64,000 bases of DNA, from assembly GCF_003946175.1 (NCBI RefSeq), contig NZ_RHOK01000002.1, forward strand, positions 1 through 64,000, given 5' to 3'. Under the pieces are notes generated by a model that saw only the letters and a list, made by a program, of their open reading frames with translations, had not been told where the DNA came from and did not search any database. This DNA is from Lacticaseibacillus suibinensis. Lineage in GTDB: Bacteria > Bacillota > Bacilli > Lactobacillales > Lactobacillaceae. Below, in pieces: positions 35,564 to 44,333 of the stretch. Within the stretch, counting starts at the first letter, position 1. Each line of letters starts with the position of its first letter. Both the position numbers and the translations under genes were made by a program.

Positions 35564-36829
35564 ATGAAAGCCGTGACCCACATGAACGTCCTGCGTAGTA
35601 TGTTTTCCTCGCTTAGTGAACGTAATTTTCGTTATTTTTGGCTCGGTCAGTGTGTCTCCACCATGGGGACCTGGGTGCAGCGCACGGCGCAAACCTGGCT
35701 CGTGTATGAAATGACCCGGTCGGCGTTCAAGGTCGGGCTCCTGTCAGCCTTCCAGTTCATCCCGATTTTAGGGCTGACGCTGGTCGCCGGCACCTTAATT
35801 GACCGCTTCTCCAAGCGGACGATTTTGATTGTCACCCAAGCCGCCTTCTTGGTGCTAGGGGCACTGATGACCGTGCTTGTCTACACCAACACCGTCCAGT
35901 ACTGGCATATTCTCCTGATTGCCTTTCTGTACGGCTGCTTTCAGGCGTTTGACACCCCGACGCGCCAATCCTTTGTGGTCGAACTCGTTGGGCAAAAGAA
36001 TTTGATGAATGGCATTTCCTTGAATTCCACGATTTTCAACTTGGCCAAAATCGCTGGGCCTTCGCTGGCCGGCCTGCTGATGGCGCAATATTCCGTTGGT
36101 TTTTGCTTTCTAGTAGATGCCATTTCCTACTTAGCGGTTTTGCTTGGACTGTTCCTGATTCACCAAGACCATGTGGTGGCTTCCCACTCCCACCGCAAAG
36201 TGTGGACCGAGCTCAAGGAAGGCCTCGCTTATGTCTGGTCGCATCAGGCCGTGCGCCTGTCGGCCGAGCTGATGCTGATTGTTTGCACCCTGAATTTCAA
36301 TAACAATGTCATCATCCCGATCATGGCCAAAACGGTGTTTCACGGCGGCGCTCAAACCTATGCTAACTTGCTGTCGGCAACCGGGGTGGGTTCCTTAATC
36401 GCGGCTTTTTTGATGAGCTATCTTTCGCGCTTTGGGCTCCAGCGCAACATCTACTTATGGGTGGGCATCGGCACCGCAACCCTTCAAGCCGGGATGCTGT
36501 TCGTGCGCAACTACCCGCTGGCCATGGTGGTGATGGTGCTGATCGGCTTTTGCAACATGATTTTTCTCAACCAGTCCAACGCTTCCTTCCAATTCAACAT
36601 CCCCAATGAATTGCGGGGCCGCATCATGAGCGTCTACGTGCTGCTTAACCAAGGGAGCACTCCGATCGGCTCGCTGTATGTCGGCACTGTGATGGACATT
36701 GCCGGCGGGCTGTGGGGCTTCCCTGCTTGCGGGATTTTGGCGCTGGTTTTGCTGGTGCCACTGATGATGCTGAACCGACCGCTCGTCAGCAAGTGGTTCC
36801 ATCAAGGCAGTCATCAGGCCCAGCTGTAA
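35564..36829 (+). CDS. MFS transporter (MFS_3/enterobactin-exporter-like)
   Basis: This protein of about 421 residues with 12 predicted segments belongs to the branch with the start SLSERNFRYFWLGQCVSTMGTWVQRTAQTWL; AFDTPTRQSFVVELVG in the central loop is typical. Such proteins export drugs, siderophores or peptides. The start is uncertain: ATG 35564, 35582 or 35600 all lack a good ribosome site. A CIRCE element is upstream, but its distance to any clear promoter of this gene is not convincing. Confidence 0.8.
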   Translation: MKAVTHMNVLRSMFSSLSERNFRYFWLGQCVSTMGTWVQRTAQTWLVYEMTRSAFKVGLLSAFQFIPILGLTLVAGTLIDRFSKRTILIVTQAAFLVLGALMTVLVYTNTVQYWHILLIAFLYGCFQAFDTPTRQSFVVELVGQKNLMNGISLNSTIFNLAKIAGPSLAGLLMAQYSVGFCFLVDAISYLAVLLGLFLIHQDHVVASHSHRKVWTELKEGLAYVWSHQAVRLSAELMLIVCTLNFNNNVIIPIMAKTVFHGGAQTYANLLSATGVGSLIAAFLMSYLSRFGLQRNIYLWVGIGTATLQAGMLFVRNYPLAMVVMVLIGFCNMIFLNQSNASFQFNIPNELRGRIMSVYVLLNQGSTPIGSLYVGTVMDIAGGLWGFPACGILALVLLVPLMMLNRPLVSKWFHQGSHQAQL

Positions 36830-36832
36830 CGC

Positions 36833-36869
36833 AAAGACCCAGTCGAATAGTCGGCTGGGTCTTCTTTTT
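36833..36869 (+). terminator. MFS gene terminator
   Basis: AAGACCCAG (36834-36842) and CTGGGTCTT (36855-36863) with inner pairing, followed by CTTTTT. Confidence 0.88.
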
Positions 36870-36890
36870 GGATGTGCCTTCAGCAACGAT

Positions 36891-37469
36891 TCACAGCAGC
36901 GCTCGCACCCGCTTTTGCAAATCGGGCACCACTTGTTCATCAAACCAAGGATTGCGCCGGAACCAGCCGTAATTCAGCGGTGACGGGTGTACTAGCGGCA
37001 AATACTGCGGCAGATAGTCCTGATAATGTTCGACAGTGGCGGTCAGCGTCTTCTGCCGGCGCTTGCCCAAGTAATAGCGCTGGGCATACATGCCAATCAG
37101 CAGGGTTAATTGCACATGCGGCATTAGCGCCAAAATCGGTTCGTGCCACTTTTCCGCAAACCCTTTGCGCGGCGGCAAATCGCCAGACTTGGCTTTACCA
37201 GGATAGTAGAAATCAAGCGGCAGAATGCCAATTTTACCTGATTGATAAAACTCTGCCGGCGTCACACCCATCCACGCCCGCAAGCGATCGCCGCTAGGGT
37301 CATTCCAAAACGATTCGGTTTCCTGCGCCTTGCGGCTGGGGGCCTGACTGATAATCAACAGCTCGGCAGTAGCCGGCGCTTTGTACAGTGGCTTCACGCC
37401 CGCGGCAGTGTAGTCAGCGTTTTGCTCATCGGCTTGAATGGCGTTGAAGATTTCCTCGGCAGTTCGCAT
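36891..37469 (-). CDS. Uracil-DNA glycosylase-family protein
   Basis: This 192-residue protein of the UDG superfamily has motif A-like LLIISQAPSRKAQETE (about 37-52), an aromatic stacking region and the C-terminal motif LVHPSPLNYGWFRRNPWF (His about 161). This is the DUF4918/MUG-like branch found in LAB; removal of uracil or other damaged bases is expected. GGAAAGGACC precedes ATG 37469. Monocistronic. Confidence 0.78.
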   Translation of the reverse strand: MRTAEEIFNAIQADEQNADYTAAGVKPLYKAPATAELLIISQAPSRKAQETESFWNDPSGDRLRAWMGVTPAEFYQSGKIGILPLDFYYPGKAKSGDLPPRKGFAEKWHEPILALMPHVQLTLLIGMYAQRYYLGKRRQKTLTATVEHYQDYLPQYLPLVHPSPLNYGWFRRNPWFDEQVVPDLQKRVRALL

Positions 37470-37510
37470 ACGGGTCCTTTCCAGTACGTGATACCGCCTA
37501 GCCTACTGCA

Positions 37511-38440
37511 TTAAAGCACGGTCTGCAAATTGTCCTTCAGCACTTGGGCGGAGTCTTGCAGCCGCTTGAGGTCAGCCGGGTTCAAATCCAGTTGCAAAAT
37601 CCGATCCAGCCCGTTGCCGCCCAGCAGTACCGGCACCCCAATCGAAACATCGTGCAGGCCATATTCACCATCGAGATGCACGGACATGGCGAACGCAGCG
37701 TGGTCATCGTTCAGCACCGCCGCCGTCAGCCGCGTCAGGCTGGCGGCAATGCCATAGAAGGTGGCACCTTTCTTTTCAATGATCGAATACGCCGCCGTCT
37801 TGACGCGCTCGCTAATCGTGGCAAAATCCTGGTCTTGCTGGGCTTTTGGCACAAAGTCGCACAGCGGCTGGCCACCAACCGTGGCATAATCCCACACTGG
37901 AAATTCGGAGTCTCCGTGTTCGCCCATGATATAGGCGTGCACGGTGCGGACATCGATGTTGTACCGGCGACCGATTTCAGACCGCAACCGGGCACTGTCC
38001 AACGCTGTACCTGAGCCGAGCACCCGATTGCGCGGCAGGCCGGAAAGCCGCAGCACCAGTTCGGTCAACACATCGACTGGGTTGCTGGCGACCAAAATGA
38101 TGCCGTCAAAATGGTTGGCCATAATGTTGTTGGTGATGTCAGTGATGATTTTGGCATTTTTAGCCAGTAGCTGAAGCCGCGTTTCGCCTGGCTTTTGCGC
38201 CACACCAGCGGTGATCACCACGATGTCGGCGTATTCGCAGTCGGCATAATTCGCGGCATAAATATTTTTCTGAGCGACGTAAGGCAAGGCGTCACTCAAA
38301 TCTTCCACATCCCCTTGCACCCGCGTCATATTGACGTCGATGATGCCAATGCTTTTGCCGACCCCAGTGATCAAACAGTTGAAGGCGTAGCTGGAGCCAA
38401 TCGCGCCGTCGCCGATCAGGACAATATTTGCTGATTTCAT
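37511..38440 (-). CDS. ldh: L-lactate dehydrogenase
   Basis: This NAD-dependent cytoplasmic enzyme reduces pyruvate to L-lactate. The 309 residues show the dinucleotide motif GDGAIGSS (10-17), Asp148/Arg151 in LDSAR and catalytic His175 in GEHGDSEFPVW. AAAGGAAG precedes ATG 38440. The promoter carries a cre-like site overlapping the start region. Many lactobacilli have several ldh copies; whether this is the main one cannot be told. 2-hydroxyacid dehydrogenases of related type (HicDH) are an alternative. Confidence 0.88.
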   Translation of the reverse strand: MKSANIVLIGDGAIGSSYAFNCLITGVGKSIGIIDVNMTRVQGDVEDLSDALPYVAQKNIYAANYADCEYADIVVITAGVAQKPGETRLQLLAKNAKIITDITNNIMANHFDGIILVASNPVDVLTELVLRLSGLPRNRVLGSGTALDSARLRSEIGRRYNIDVRTVHAYIMGEHGDSEFPVWDYATVGGQPLCDFVPKAQQDQDFATISERVKTAAYSIIEKKGATFYGIAASLTRLTAAVLNDDHAAFAMSVHLDGEYGLHDVSIGVPVLLGGNGLDRILQLDLNPADLKRLQDSAQVLKDNLQTVL

Positions 38441-38470
38441 TAGGATTCTTCCTTTCGTATTGCGCCATTG

Positions 38471-38489
38471 ATTAACCGCTTTCAGTATA
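38471..38489 (-). promoter_or_regulatory. ldh promoter -10 and cre-like site
   Basis: On the minus strand TATACT (38484-38489) runs directly into TGAAAGCGGTTAAT (38471-38484), 12 of 14 cre positions. A cre there would repress. Confidence 0.55.
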
Positions 38490-38547
38490 CCGGGGTTGTT
38501 ATTAAAAGGGAAATGCGAGGCATCGCGTGATGGCCTCGCTGCCTGTA

Positions 38548-38670
38548 GTCGCGCTACGGGTGGCCAACGCTCGAGCGCTCAGCTACGCACCAGGCCTCGC
38601 TGCAAAACCAGCAGCAATGCCTGGTGCTAGGCTAATCGTCGAGCTAAATACGGCCGCCCTCCGCAGCCTG
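38548..38670 (-). repeat. Nested stem-loop repeat R7
   Basis: A full copy read on the minus strand: GGCTGCGGAGG, outer GGGcGGCC/GGCCaCCC, middle GCTCGA/TCGAGC, constant TTAGCCTAGC, apical ACCAGGC..GCTGC / GCAGC..GCCTGGT, GCGTAGCTGAG, end GCGCGAC. It sits between two divergent promoters, both with nearly the same cre-like sequence. Confidence 0.85.
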
Positions 38671-38684
38671 ATAAACCGCTTTCA
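38671..38684. promoter_or_regulatory. cre-like site upstream of the DJ-1 gene
   Basis: ATAAACCGCTTTCA matches 12 of 14 cre positions and differs from the ldh site (ATTAACCGCTTTCA) at one base. The two are exactly 200 bp apart, in the same direction, on either side of R7. Confidence 0.5.
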
Positions 38685-38733
38685 CGTTTTGTGTTAAACT
38701 ATTCCCAGATAACCACTTTTGGGAGGCAAGATC

Positions 38734-39411
38734 TTGAAAAAAATCCTTGTTGTCTTAACCAATACCACCCGGTTCGTCAAGAAGCCGGAAGCCACCGGAC
38801 TGTGGCTCGGCGAAGCGACAGAGTTCGTTGACGCCGTTACCCCGCAGTATGAGGTCGATTATGTCAGCCCGCGCGGCGGGTATGTCCCGCTCGATCCCCG
38901 CGGCATGAAGTATGCGGATGAGGCTGCTTTTGCGCTGTACCGCCAGCCTGACTTTCAGCAGCGCGCCTTGGCCAACAGCTTGGCGCCAGGCGTGATCAAT
39001 CCCCTCGATTACGCCGCGATTTACTATACCGGCGGTCATGGCGTGATGTTTGATTTTCCCGAAAACGCCGCTTTACAAACCATTGCCCAGCAAATCTACC
39101 AGCACGGCGGGTATGTCACCTCGGTTTGTCACGGCATTGCCGGGCTGCTCAACTTACGCGACGACGCCGGGCATTATTTGATTGAGGACAAACACATCAC
39201 TGGCTTCACCACGCAGGAAGAAATTCTCTCCGGCAAGCGCAACTTGGTGCCATTTTTGAATGAGCAAGTGGCCGCCAGCCGCGGGGCGTTATTTGAAAAA
39301 CGGCGGGCGTTCAAGCCGTTTGCCGTCAAGGATGGCCAGCTCATCACCGGGCAAAATCCTTGGAGTCCGAAAGCGGTGGCCAGCACCTTGCTCCAGGCGC
39401 TAGACGCCTAG
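38734..39411 (+). CDS. DJ-1/PfpI-family protein (Hsp31-like)
   Basis: This 225-residue protein of the class I glutamine-amidotransferase-like fold has the nucleophile elbow SVCHGIAGLL (Cys about 139) with a neighbouring His, and GLWLGEATEFVDAV near the N-terminus as in the Hsp31 branch. Relatives act as glutathione-independent glyoxalases or chaperones. The start is TTG 38734, 9 bases after GGGAGG; the 5-codon-longer start would contain that site. CcpA control is possible from the cre-like site upstream. Confidence 0.82.
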   Translation: MKKILVVLTNTTRFVKKPEATGLWLGEATEFVDAVTPQYEVDYVSPRGGYVPLDPRGMKYADEAAFALYRQPDFQQRALANSLAPGVINPLDYAAIYYTGGHGVMFDFPENAALQTIAQQIYQHGGYVTSVCHGIAGLLNLRDDAGHYLIEDKHITGFTTQEEILSGKRNLVPFLNEQVAASRGALFEKRRAFKPFAVKDGQLITGQNPWSPKAVASTLLQALDA

Positions 39412-39460
39412 CCCTGCCCTTCAAGGTTGTGCTAGAGTAGGAGGCAAGGAGGCGAGGCCG

Positions 39461-40261
39461 ATGACCGCGACTGAATTTGAACAAACCTTCACTTTGTGGG
39501 TGCTTTACTTTTTTGCCTATGCCTTCGTCGGCTGGCTCTGGGAAAGTGGCTATGTCAGCGTTAAAAAGCGGCAATGGACCAACTCTGGCTTTCTGGCCGG
39601 TCCCGTCATTCCGGTTTACGGCTTCAGCATCACTGCTGTGCTGGCCTTGGTGCAGCCTTTTGCTCATAATCTAGTGCTGCTGTACTTACTTTCCGCACTG
39701 GTGATTACGGTAATTGAATATGTCACTTCCTGGCTGATGGAAAAACTCTTCCACGCCCGCTGGTGGGACTATTCCAAAATACCCCTCAACTTAAACGGCC
39801 GGGTGGCGCTGCCCATCTCGGCTTTCTGGGGCGTTGGGGTGGTGCTGGTGATCAAGTTCGTCCATCCGGTGGTCGCCCATTTTGTCACCCGCCTCGATGT
39901 GCGCTACGGTATTTTTGCCGCGATTGTGATGCTGGCGCTCTTCATGTTTGACTTCGGCTTCAGTCTCGCGAACGTGCTGGCCTTTGGCGCTGCCACCAAG
40001 CGCATCGGCGATGCCATCGACACCAAGAAACAGGAACTGATCACGCAAGTCGACACTGCTACCGCCAAGCTGAGCCAAGACGAGCCGCGCTGGTTAGCTG
40101 ACTATCGCCGCAATCAAGGCGCCCAGGCGACTTTGCCGAAACTCAGTTGGAGTCAGCGGCGGTGGTTGAAGAGCTTCCCGCATTTGCACTTGAATGATAC
40201 CCAGACCTCGGCCAAGGATATTTCTGCCTTAGCCGAACTGCTGAAAAAAGCTCGAAAATAG
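39461..40261 (+). CDS. Putative ABC-transporter type IV (CmpB family) membrane protein
   Basis: This 266-residue protein has four to six transmembrane segments and the family block YFFAYAFVGWLWESGYVSVKKRQWTNSGFLAGP (in parts). HARWWDYSKIPLNLNGRVALPIS is also typical. The C-terminal 80 residues are soluble and partly helical. It is annotated in relatives as a putative ABC permease, but no ATPase is near, so that role is doubtful. A strong AGGAGGC/GGAGGCGAGG site precedes ATG 39461. Confidence 0.8.
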   Translation: MTATEFEQTFTLWVLYFFAYAFVGWLWESGYVSVKKRQWTNSGFLAGPVIPVYGFSITAVLALVQPFAHNLVLLYLLSALVITVIEYVTSWLMEKLFHARWWDYSKIPLNLNGRVALPISAFWGVGVVLVIKFVHPVVAHFVTRLDVRYGIFAAIVMLALFMFDFGFSLANVLAFGAATKRIGDAIDTKKQELITQVDTATAKLSQDEPRWLADYRRNQGAQATLPKLSWSQRRWLKSFPHLHLNDTQTSAKDISALAELLKKARK

Positions 40262-40269
40262 CTCGAATC

Positions 40270-40307
40270 AAAATGCCAAGTGCGGCGCTAACCGCACTTG
40301 GCATTTT
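40270..40307. terminator. Bidirectional terminator between convergent genes
   Basis: A perfect 16-bp stem, AAAATGCCAAGTGCGG with its complement around a 6-base loop; A and T tails on both sides serve the CmpB-type gene and galM. Confidence 0.92.
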
Positions 40308-40314
40308 ACTGTGG

Positions 40315-41316
40315 TTAAAATTTAAATTGCCAGGTCGTTTGCAACTGATACGGGTCACCTGGCATCAAGGTGATGGCCGACCAATCTTGGCCACTCGGCG
40401 GGGCCACTTGCGCTTCTAAGGTGACGCCGCTGTGACGCCGCAAGTGGGCCGCCGCGCCTTGCGCCTCATCCCAATGATTGCCCGTGTAAACCACCACCGC
40501 CGGCGCGGTGGTGGTCATGGTGACAGCCCGTCCTGACGCCCCGGTTAAGGTGGCGGCCTGGTCTTGTTTAAGCAAGAACGGATGATCCAGCCCGGCCCCA
40601 CCAAGCACCAGCGGCATCACCTCACCTAGCCGCCGGGGCTGGCGGAAGTCAAAGGGTGTCCCTGTTACTGCTGCCCAGCCACTAGGCAAATGATTGGCTG
40701 CCAGCGGGCCGTAGTAATCACTCGCTAGTTGCAAGGTGGTTTGAGCCACCGTCGAATCTGGACCGTCCAAGGCAAAGTACACGTGATTGGTCGCGTTAAA
40801 CAAGGTCATTTGATCCGTTGCGGCGGTTAAAGCATAGGTCAAGCGGTTGTCATCATCCAGCGTATACGCTACCGTCGTTTTCACGTTTCCTGGAAAGCCA
40901 TTGTGGCCGCCAAAATCAACTAAAGTGAAGGTCACCTGATCTGCAGCCGGACCTTCGCGGTAAGCCAAATTCCAGGCCTGCATATCCAGACCATCGGGGC
41001 CGCCGTGAATCGTGTTGGCCCCTTCATTGGCTGGCAGACTCACCGGCGCCTCGCCGCGGTGCCAAGTGTGGCCTGGCACGCGCGCGATGATGCGCCCCAC
41101 GGTCCCGCCGAGCAAGTTGCGCGCCTCACTGTAATCACTCGGCTGGGCGAGATGCAAAATGACATCGACCAGCTGATGACCAGCTGGCACCCGCACGCGT
41201 TCAAGCGTGGCGCCGTAATTCAAGAGGTCGACCGTCATCCCCTGGTGGTTCACCAATGTGATTTCATACAGCGGCTCACCTTTCAGTGTGCCATAGCGTT
41301 TCAATGTGACTGTCAT
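40315..41316 (-). CDS. galM: Aldose 1-epimerase (mutarotase)
   Basis: This 333-residue cytoplasmic enzyme interconverts alpha and beta anomers of aldoses. It shows GATLERVRVP near the N-terminus, the catalytic His in FNATNHVYFAL (about 175) and the catalytic Glu in SGVTLEAQ (about 302). AGGAGG precedes ATG 41316. Downstream of xylAB but separated by a terminator; in this setting it probably supplies the xylose or galactose anomer. Confidence 0.9.
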   Translation of the reverse strand: MTVTLKRYGTLKGEPLYEITLVNHQGMTVDLLNYGATLERVRVPAGHQLVDVILHLAQPSDYSEARNLLGGTVGRIIARVPGHTWHRGEAPVSLPANEGANTIHGGPDGLDMQAWNLAYREGPAADQVTFTLVDFGGHNGFPGNVKTTVAYTLDDDNRLTYALTAATDQMTLFNATNHVYFALDGPDSTVAQTTLQLASDYYGPLAANHLPSGWAAVTGTPFDFRQPRRLGEVMPLVLGGAGLDHPFLLKQDQAATLTGASGRAVTMTTTAPAVVVYTGNHWDEAQGAAAHLRRHSGVTLEAQVAPPSGQDWSAITLMPGDPYQLQTTWQFKF

Positions 41317-41346
41317 TGCATCCTCCTATGCTTGACCCTAGTGCGC

Positions 41347-41374
41347 AAAAGCCGCCCAAATCTGGACGGCTTTG
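41347..41374 (-). terminator. xyl operon terminator
   Basis: AAAAGCCGcCCA-AATC-TGGaCGGCTTT folds into a stem just after the xylB stop; T4 on the minus strand and a longer T tract on the plus strand. Confidence 0.8.
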
Positions 41375-41377
41375 TTT

Positions 41378-42874
41378 TTATTTTTCCGCAGCCAACAGTC
41401 CAGCCGTCAGACCGGCGGTAGCACCGTAGACCTGATGATACAGCTGATAGTACCGGTCATAGCTGCGCACGGCTGCTGGGTCCGGTTCATAAGTCGCTGC
41501 CACCTGCACGAAATCTGCCGCGCAGGCCTTGAAGTCAGCATACCAACCCAAGTCGACTGCCGCAATCATCGCCGCGCCTAGCCCTGGTCCTTGATTAGTG
41601 GCCAGACTGACAATCTTCAAGTTGAGAATATCGGCTTGGATCTGCAGCCACAGCGGACTTTGCGCCCCGCCGCCGATCGTAATGGCCGAAGCAAACTGCC
41701 GCCCACTGGCTTGGTATAGCCCCAGCAAATCCCGGAAAGAGAAGGTGATACCTTCCAGCACCGCCCGCACAAAATCCGCCCGGGTCTGGCGGCTATCAAT
41801 CCCGATGAAGCTACCGCGGATTTTCGCATCCGCATAAGGCGTCCGTTCCCCGACCAGATACGGTGTGAACAGCAAGCCATTCGCACCCGGCTGGGACGCG
41901 GCGGCGCTGGCCACCAGGCTGGTGAAATCTTCATCCGCGGCAAAGGTGTGCTTGAACCAATTCAAGCTATGCCCCGCGGCCAAAGTGACGCCCATGGAGT
42001 AGTGCTGCCCTGGCACCACATGATCAAAGTAGTGCAGCTGACCGTGGTAAGTCGTGGTGGAATCTGGCTCGAAAGTCGAAACCACGCCAGAGGTCCCAAT
42101 GCTTAGCATCAATTGGTCAGCACTGAGTACCCCAGCCCCTACCGCCCCGCAGGCATTATCGGCGCCGCCAGCAAAGACCTTCACGGTTTGGGGCAACCCC
42201 ACCGCCGCCGCAAAGTCGGCGGTTAAGGTGCCGACACAAGCGGTGGCTTCTACCAGTGGCGGACACAGGCTAGCGGGAATGCCAAAGGTCTGCAAAATCG
42301 TCGTGGACCACTGGCGGGTACTTTCGTCGAGCATCACTGTCCCTGCAGCATCGGAATAATCCAGTCCCACCTGCCCGGTCATGCGGTAACGCACATAATC
42401 CTTGGGTAGCAGAAAGACGCGCGCCGCGGCGAAATTGGCGGGTTCGTGTTTTTGGACCCACAGCAACTTCGGTAAGGTGAAGCCTTCTAGGGCCCGGTTG
42501 CGGGTGACGGCGATAAAATCATCGCCCATCTTTTGCTTGATCTGCTCGACTTCTGCGGTGGTGCGGGTATCATTCCACAAAATTGCTGGGCGCAGCGGCC
42601 GCATGGCGGCCGACAGCAGCACCAGCCCGTGCATTTGGCCGGAGAAGCTTAACCCTGCCACCTGGCTGAAATCGACGTCAGGCTGCTGGCCCAGCTTCTG
42701 CAAGGCCGTTTTGACCCCGCGAATCCAGTCTTCTGGATTTTGTTCGCTGTACCCAGGTTGCGGCTGCTGCAAGGGATAATCGGCACTGGCGGTGGCTAGC
42801 GTGTTGCCGCTTTGCGCCACCAACAGCACCTTGACGGCACTGGTGCCTAAATCCACGCCAATCACTGTTGCCAT
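41378..42874 (-). CDS. xylB: Xylulokinase
   Basis: This FGGY-family kinase phosphorylates D-xylulose to xylulose 5-phosphate, the substrate of phosphoketolase. The 498 residues show the ATPase-fold start [30 protein letters not shown] (substrate loop), [12 protein letters not shown] and [19 protein letters not shown] precedes ATG 42874, 12 bases after xylA. Confidence 0.93.
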   Translation of the reverse strand: MATVIGVDLGTSAVKVLLVAQSGNTLATASADYPLQQPQPGYSEQNPEDWIRGVKTALQKLGQQPDVDFSQVAGLSFSGQMHGLVLLSAAMRPLRPAILWNDTRTTAEVEQIKQKMGDDFIAVTRNRALEGFTLPKLLWVQKHEPANFAAARVFLLPKDYVRYRMTGQVGLDYSDAAGTVMLDESTRQWSTTILQTFGIPASLCPPLVEATACVGTLTADFAAAVGLPQTVKVFAGGADNACGAVGAGVLSADQLMLSIGTSGVVSTFEPDSTTTYHGQLHYFDHVVPGQHYSMGVTLAAGHSLNWFKHTFAADEDFTSLVASAAASQPGANGLLFTPYLVGERTPYADAKIRGSFIGIDSRQTRADFVRAVLEGITFSFRDLLGLYQASGRQFASAITIGGGAQSPLWLQIQADILNLKIVSLATNQGPGLGAAMIAAVDLGWYADFKACAADFVQVAATYEPDPAAVRSYDRYYQLYHQVYGATAGLTAGLLAAEK

Positions 42875-42886
42875 ATCGACCCTCCG

Positions 42887-44230
42887 TTACTTCAACGTCT
42901 GAATGATGTAGTGATTGAGCGTGTCCTTGAGCTGTTCCAAGTGGCCGGAATGCGTCGCCGCAATCAAGTCACTTTGCGGCTTGTCGATGACGTCAGCTTC
43001 CAGACTCTGGAAGGTCGCCGTGCCATTTTCAATCGTGGCGCCAATGCCAGATTCGTAGCTACTGTAACGATCCGCTATGACATCTTCGAAGACATGATCA
43101 TCGATCAGCTTTTGCGCCACCCGCAGGCCAGCGGCGAAGCTATCCATACCGACAATATGCGAGTAGAACATATCTTCTGCTTCAAACGAGGAGCGCCGTG
43201 GTTTAGCATCGAAGTTCAAGCCGCCTTTGTGCGGGCCGCCGTTCTTCAAGACTTCGTACATCGCCAAGGTGGTTTCGTACAAATTAGATGGGAATTCGTC
43301 GATATCCCAGCCAATCAGCTCATCGCCTTGGTTGGCATCCAGTGAACCCAACAAACCGGCTTCGCGGGCAGTGCGGATTTCATGCTGGTAGGAATGCCCC
43401 GCCAAATTGGCATGGTTGCCTTCCAAATTCAGCTTGTAGGTGCCAGCCAGGCCATAAGTCTTCATGAAGTTAATGGTGGTGGCGGCATCAAAATCGTACT
43501 GGTGCGTCATTGGTTCCTTCGGCTTGGGTTCCAGCAGCAGCTGACCATCAAAGCCGATTTCCTTGGCGTAATCCGCCGCCAGGTTGAAGAACTGGCCCAG
43601 GTGATCCTGTTCCCGCTTCATATCGGTGTTCAGCAGGGATTCGTACCCTTCACGCCCGCCCCAGAACACATAGTTTGAAGCGCCGACGCGCTTAGCGGTT
43701 TCCAGGCCTTTCTTGACCTGGGCCGCTGCATAAGCAAAGACATCAGCGAAAGGTGAAGACGCGGCCCCGGCCACGAACCGCGGATTGGTGAACATGTTCG
43801 CCGTGTTCCACAGCACTTTTTTGCCCGAAGTCTTCTGGTAATCAGTAATCATATCCAGGATTTCGTCGAGGTTCTTGTTGGTTTCCCGCAGCGTGTCCCC
43901 TTCCGGCGCAATGTCCCGGTCATGGAAGCAGAAATAGTCCACGCCGAGCTTGTCGAAGAATTCAAACGCGGCTTCCACCCGCGCTTTGGCCAAGTCCATG
44001 CCAGTGAATTCTGAGTAAGGCCGCTGCGCCGTGCCATCACCAAAAGGATCCACCAGCTGCTGGTCAAAGGTGTGCCAAAAGGCCACCGCAAACTTCAACT
44101 GGTCGCGCATCTTCTTGCCGCCGACGAGTTCATCTGGGTTGTAATACTGAAAACCTAGCGTCGATTTCAGGCTAGTTGGGCCAAGGTACTTGATACTGTC
44201 CACATTCGGAAAATAACTTTGTTTATACAT
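42887..44230 (-). CDS. xylA: Xylose isomerase
   Basis: This enzyme converts D-xylose to D-xylulose using two divalent metals. The 447 residues show the class II form: [12 protein letters not shown] (catalytic His/Asp), [26 protein letters not shown] (metal Glu) and [16 protein letters not shown] (metal ligands). ATG 44230 has GGAGG 7 bases upstream. Operon xylA-xylB; no xylose transporter is in the window. Confidence 0.95.
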   Translation of the reverse strand: MYKQSYFPNVDSIKYLGPTSLKSTLGFQYYNPDELVGGKKMRDQLKFAVAFWHTFDQQLVDPFGDGTAQRPYSEFTGMDLAKARVEAAFEFFDKLGVDYFCFHDRDIAPEGDTLRETNKNLDEILDMITDYQKTSGKKVLWNTANMFTNPRFVAGAASSPFADVFAYAAAQVKKGLETAKRVGASNYVFWGGREGYESLLNTDMKREQDHLGQFFNLAADYAKEIGFDGQLLLEPKPKEPMTHQYDFDAATTINFMKTYGLAGTYKLNLEGNHANLAGHSYQHEIRTAREAGLLGSLDANQGDELIGWDIDEFPSNLYETTLAMYEVLKNGGPHKGGLNFDAKPRRSSFEAEDMFYSHIVGMDSFAAGLRVAQKLIDDHVFEDVIADRYSSYESGIGATIENGTATFQSLEADVIDKPQSDLIAATHSGHLEQLKDTLNHYIIQTLK

Positions 44231-44244
44231 CAAAAAGCCTCCGT

Positions 44245-44308
44245 TTAGTTTGTTTATATAACTTACTAACTACGGGACAAAGGTACCACCAGCCGGGCGC
44301 AAGGTCAA
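44245..44308 (-). promoter_or_regulatory. xylAB promoter and XylR operator
   Basis: On the minus strand TTGACC (44303-44308), 17 bases, TACCTT (44280-44285). Then the palindrome TTAGTAAGTT-ATATA-AACAAACTAA (44245-44269; 8 of 10 positions pair), similar to known XylR operators of lactobacilli and bacilli. Confidence 0.78.
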
Positions 44309-44317
44309 CCCTCTTTT

Positions 44318-44331
44318 TGAAAGTGCTTGCA
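44318..44331. promoter_or_regulatory. cre-like site of the xyl operon
   Basis: TGAAAGTGCTTGCA matches 12 of 14 cre positions. It lies between the xylR stop and the xylA -35. Confidence 0.55.
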
Positions 44332-44333
44332 AG

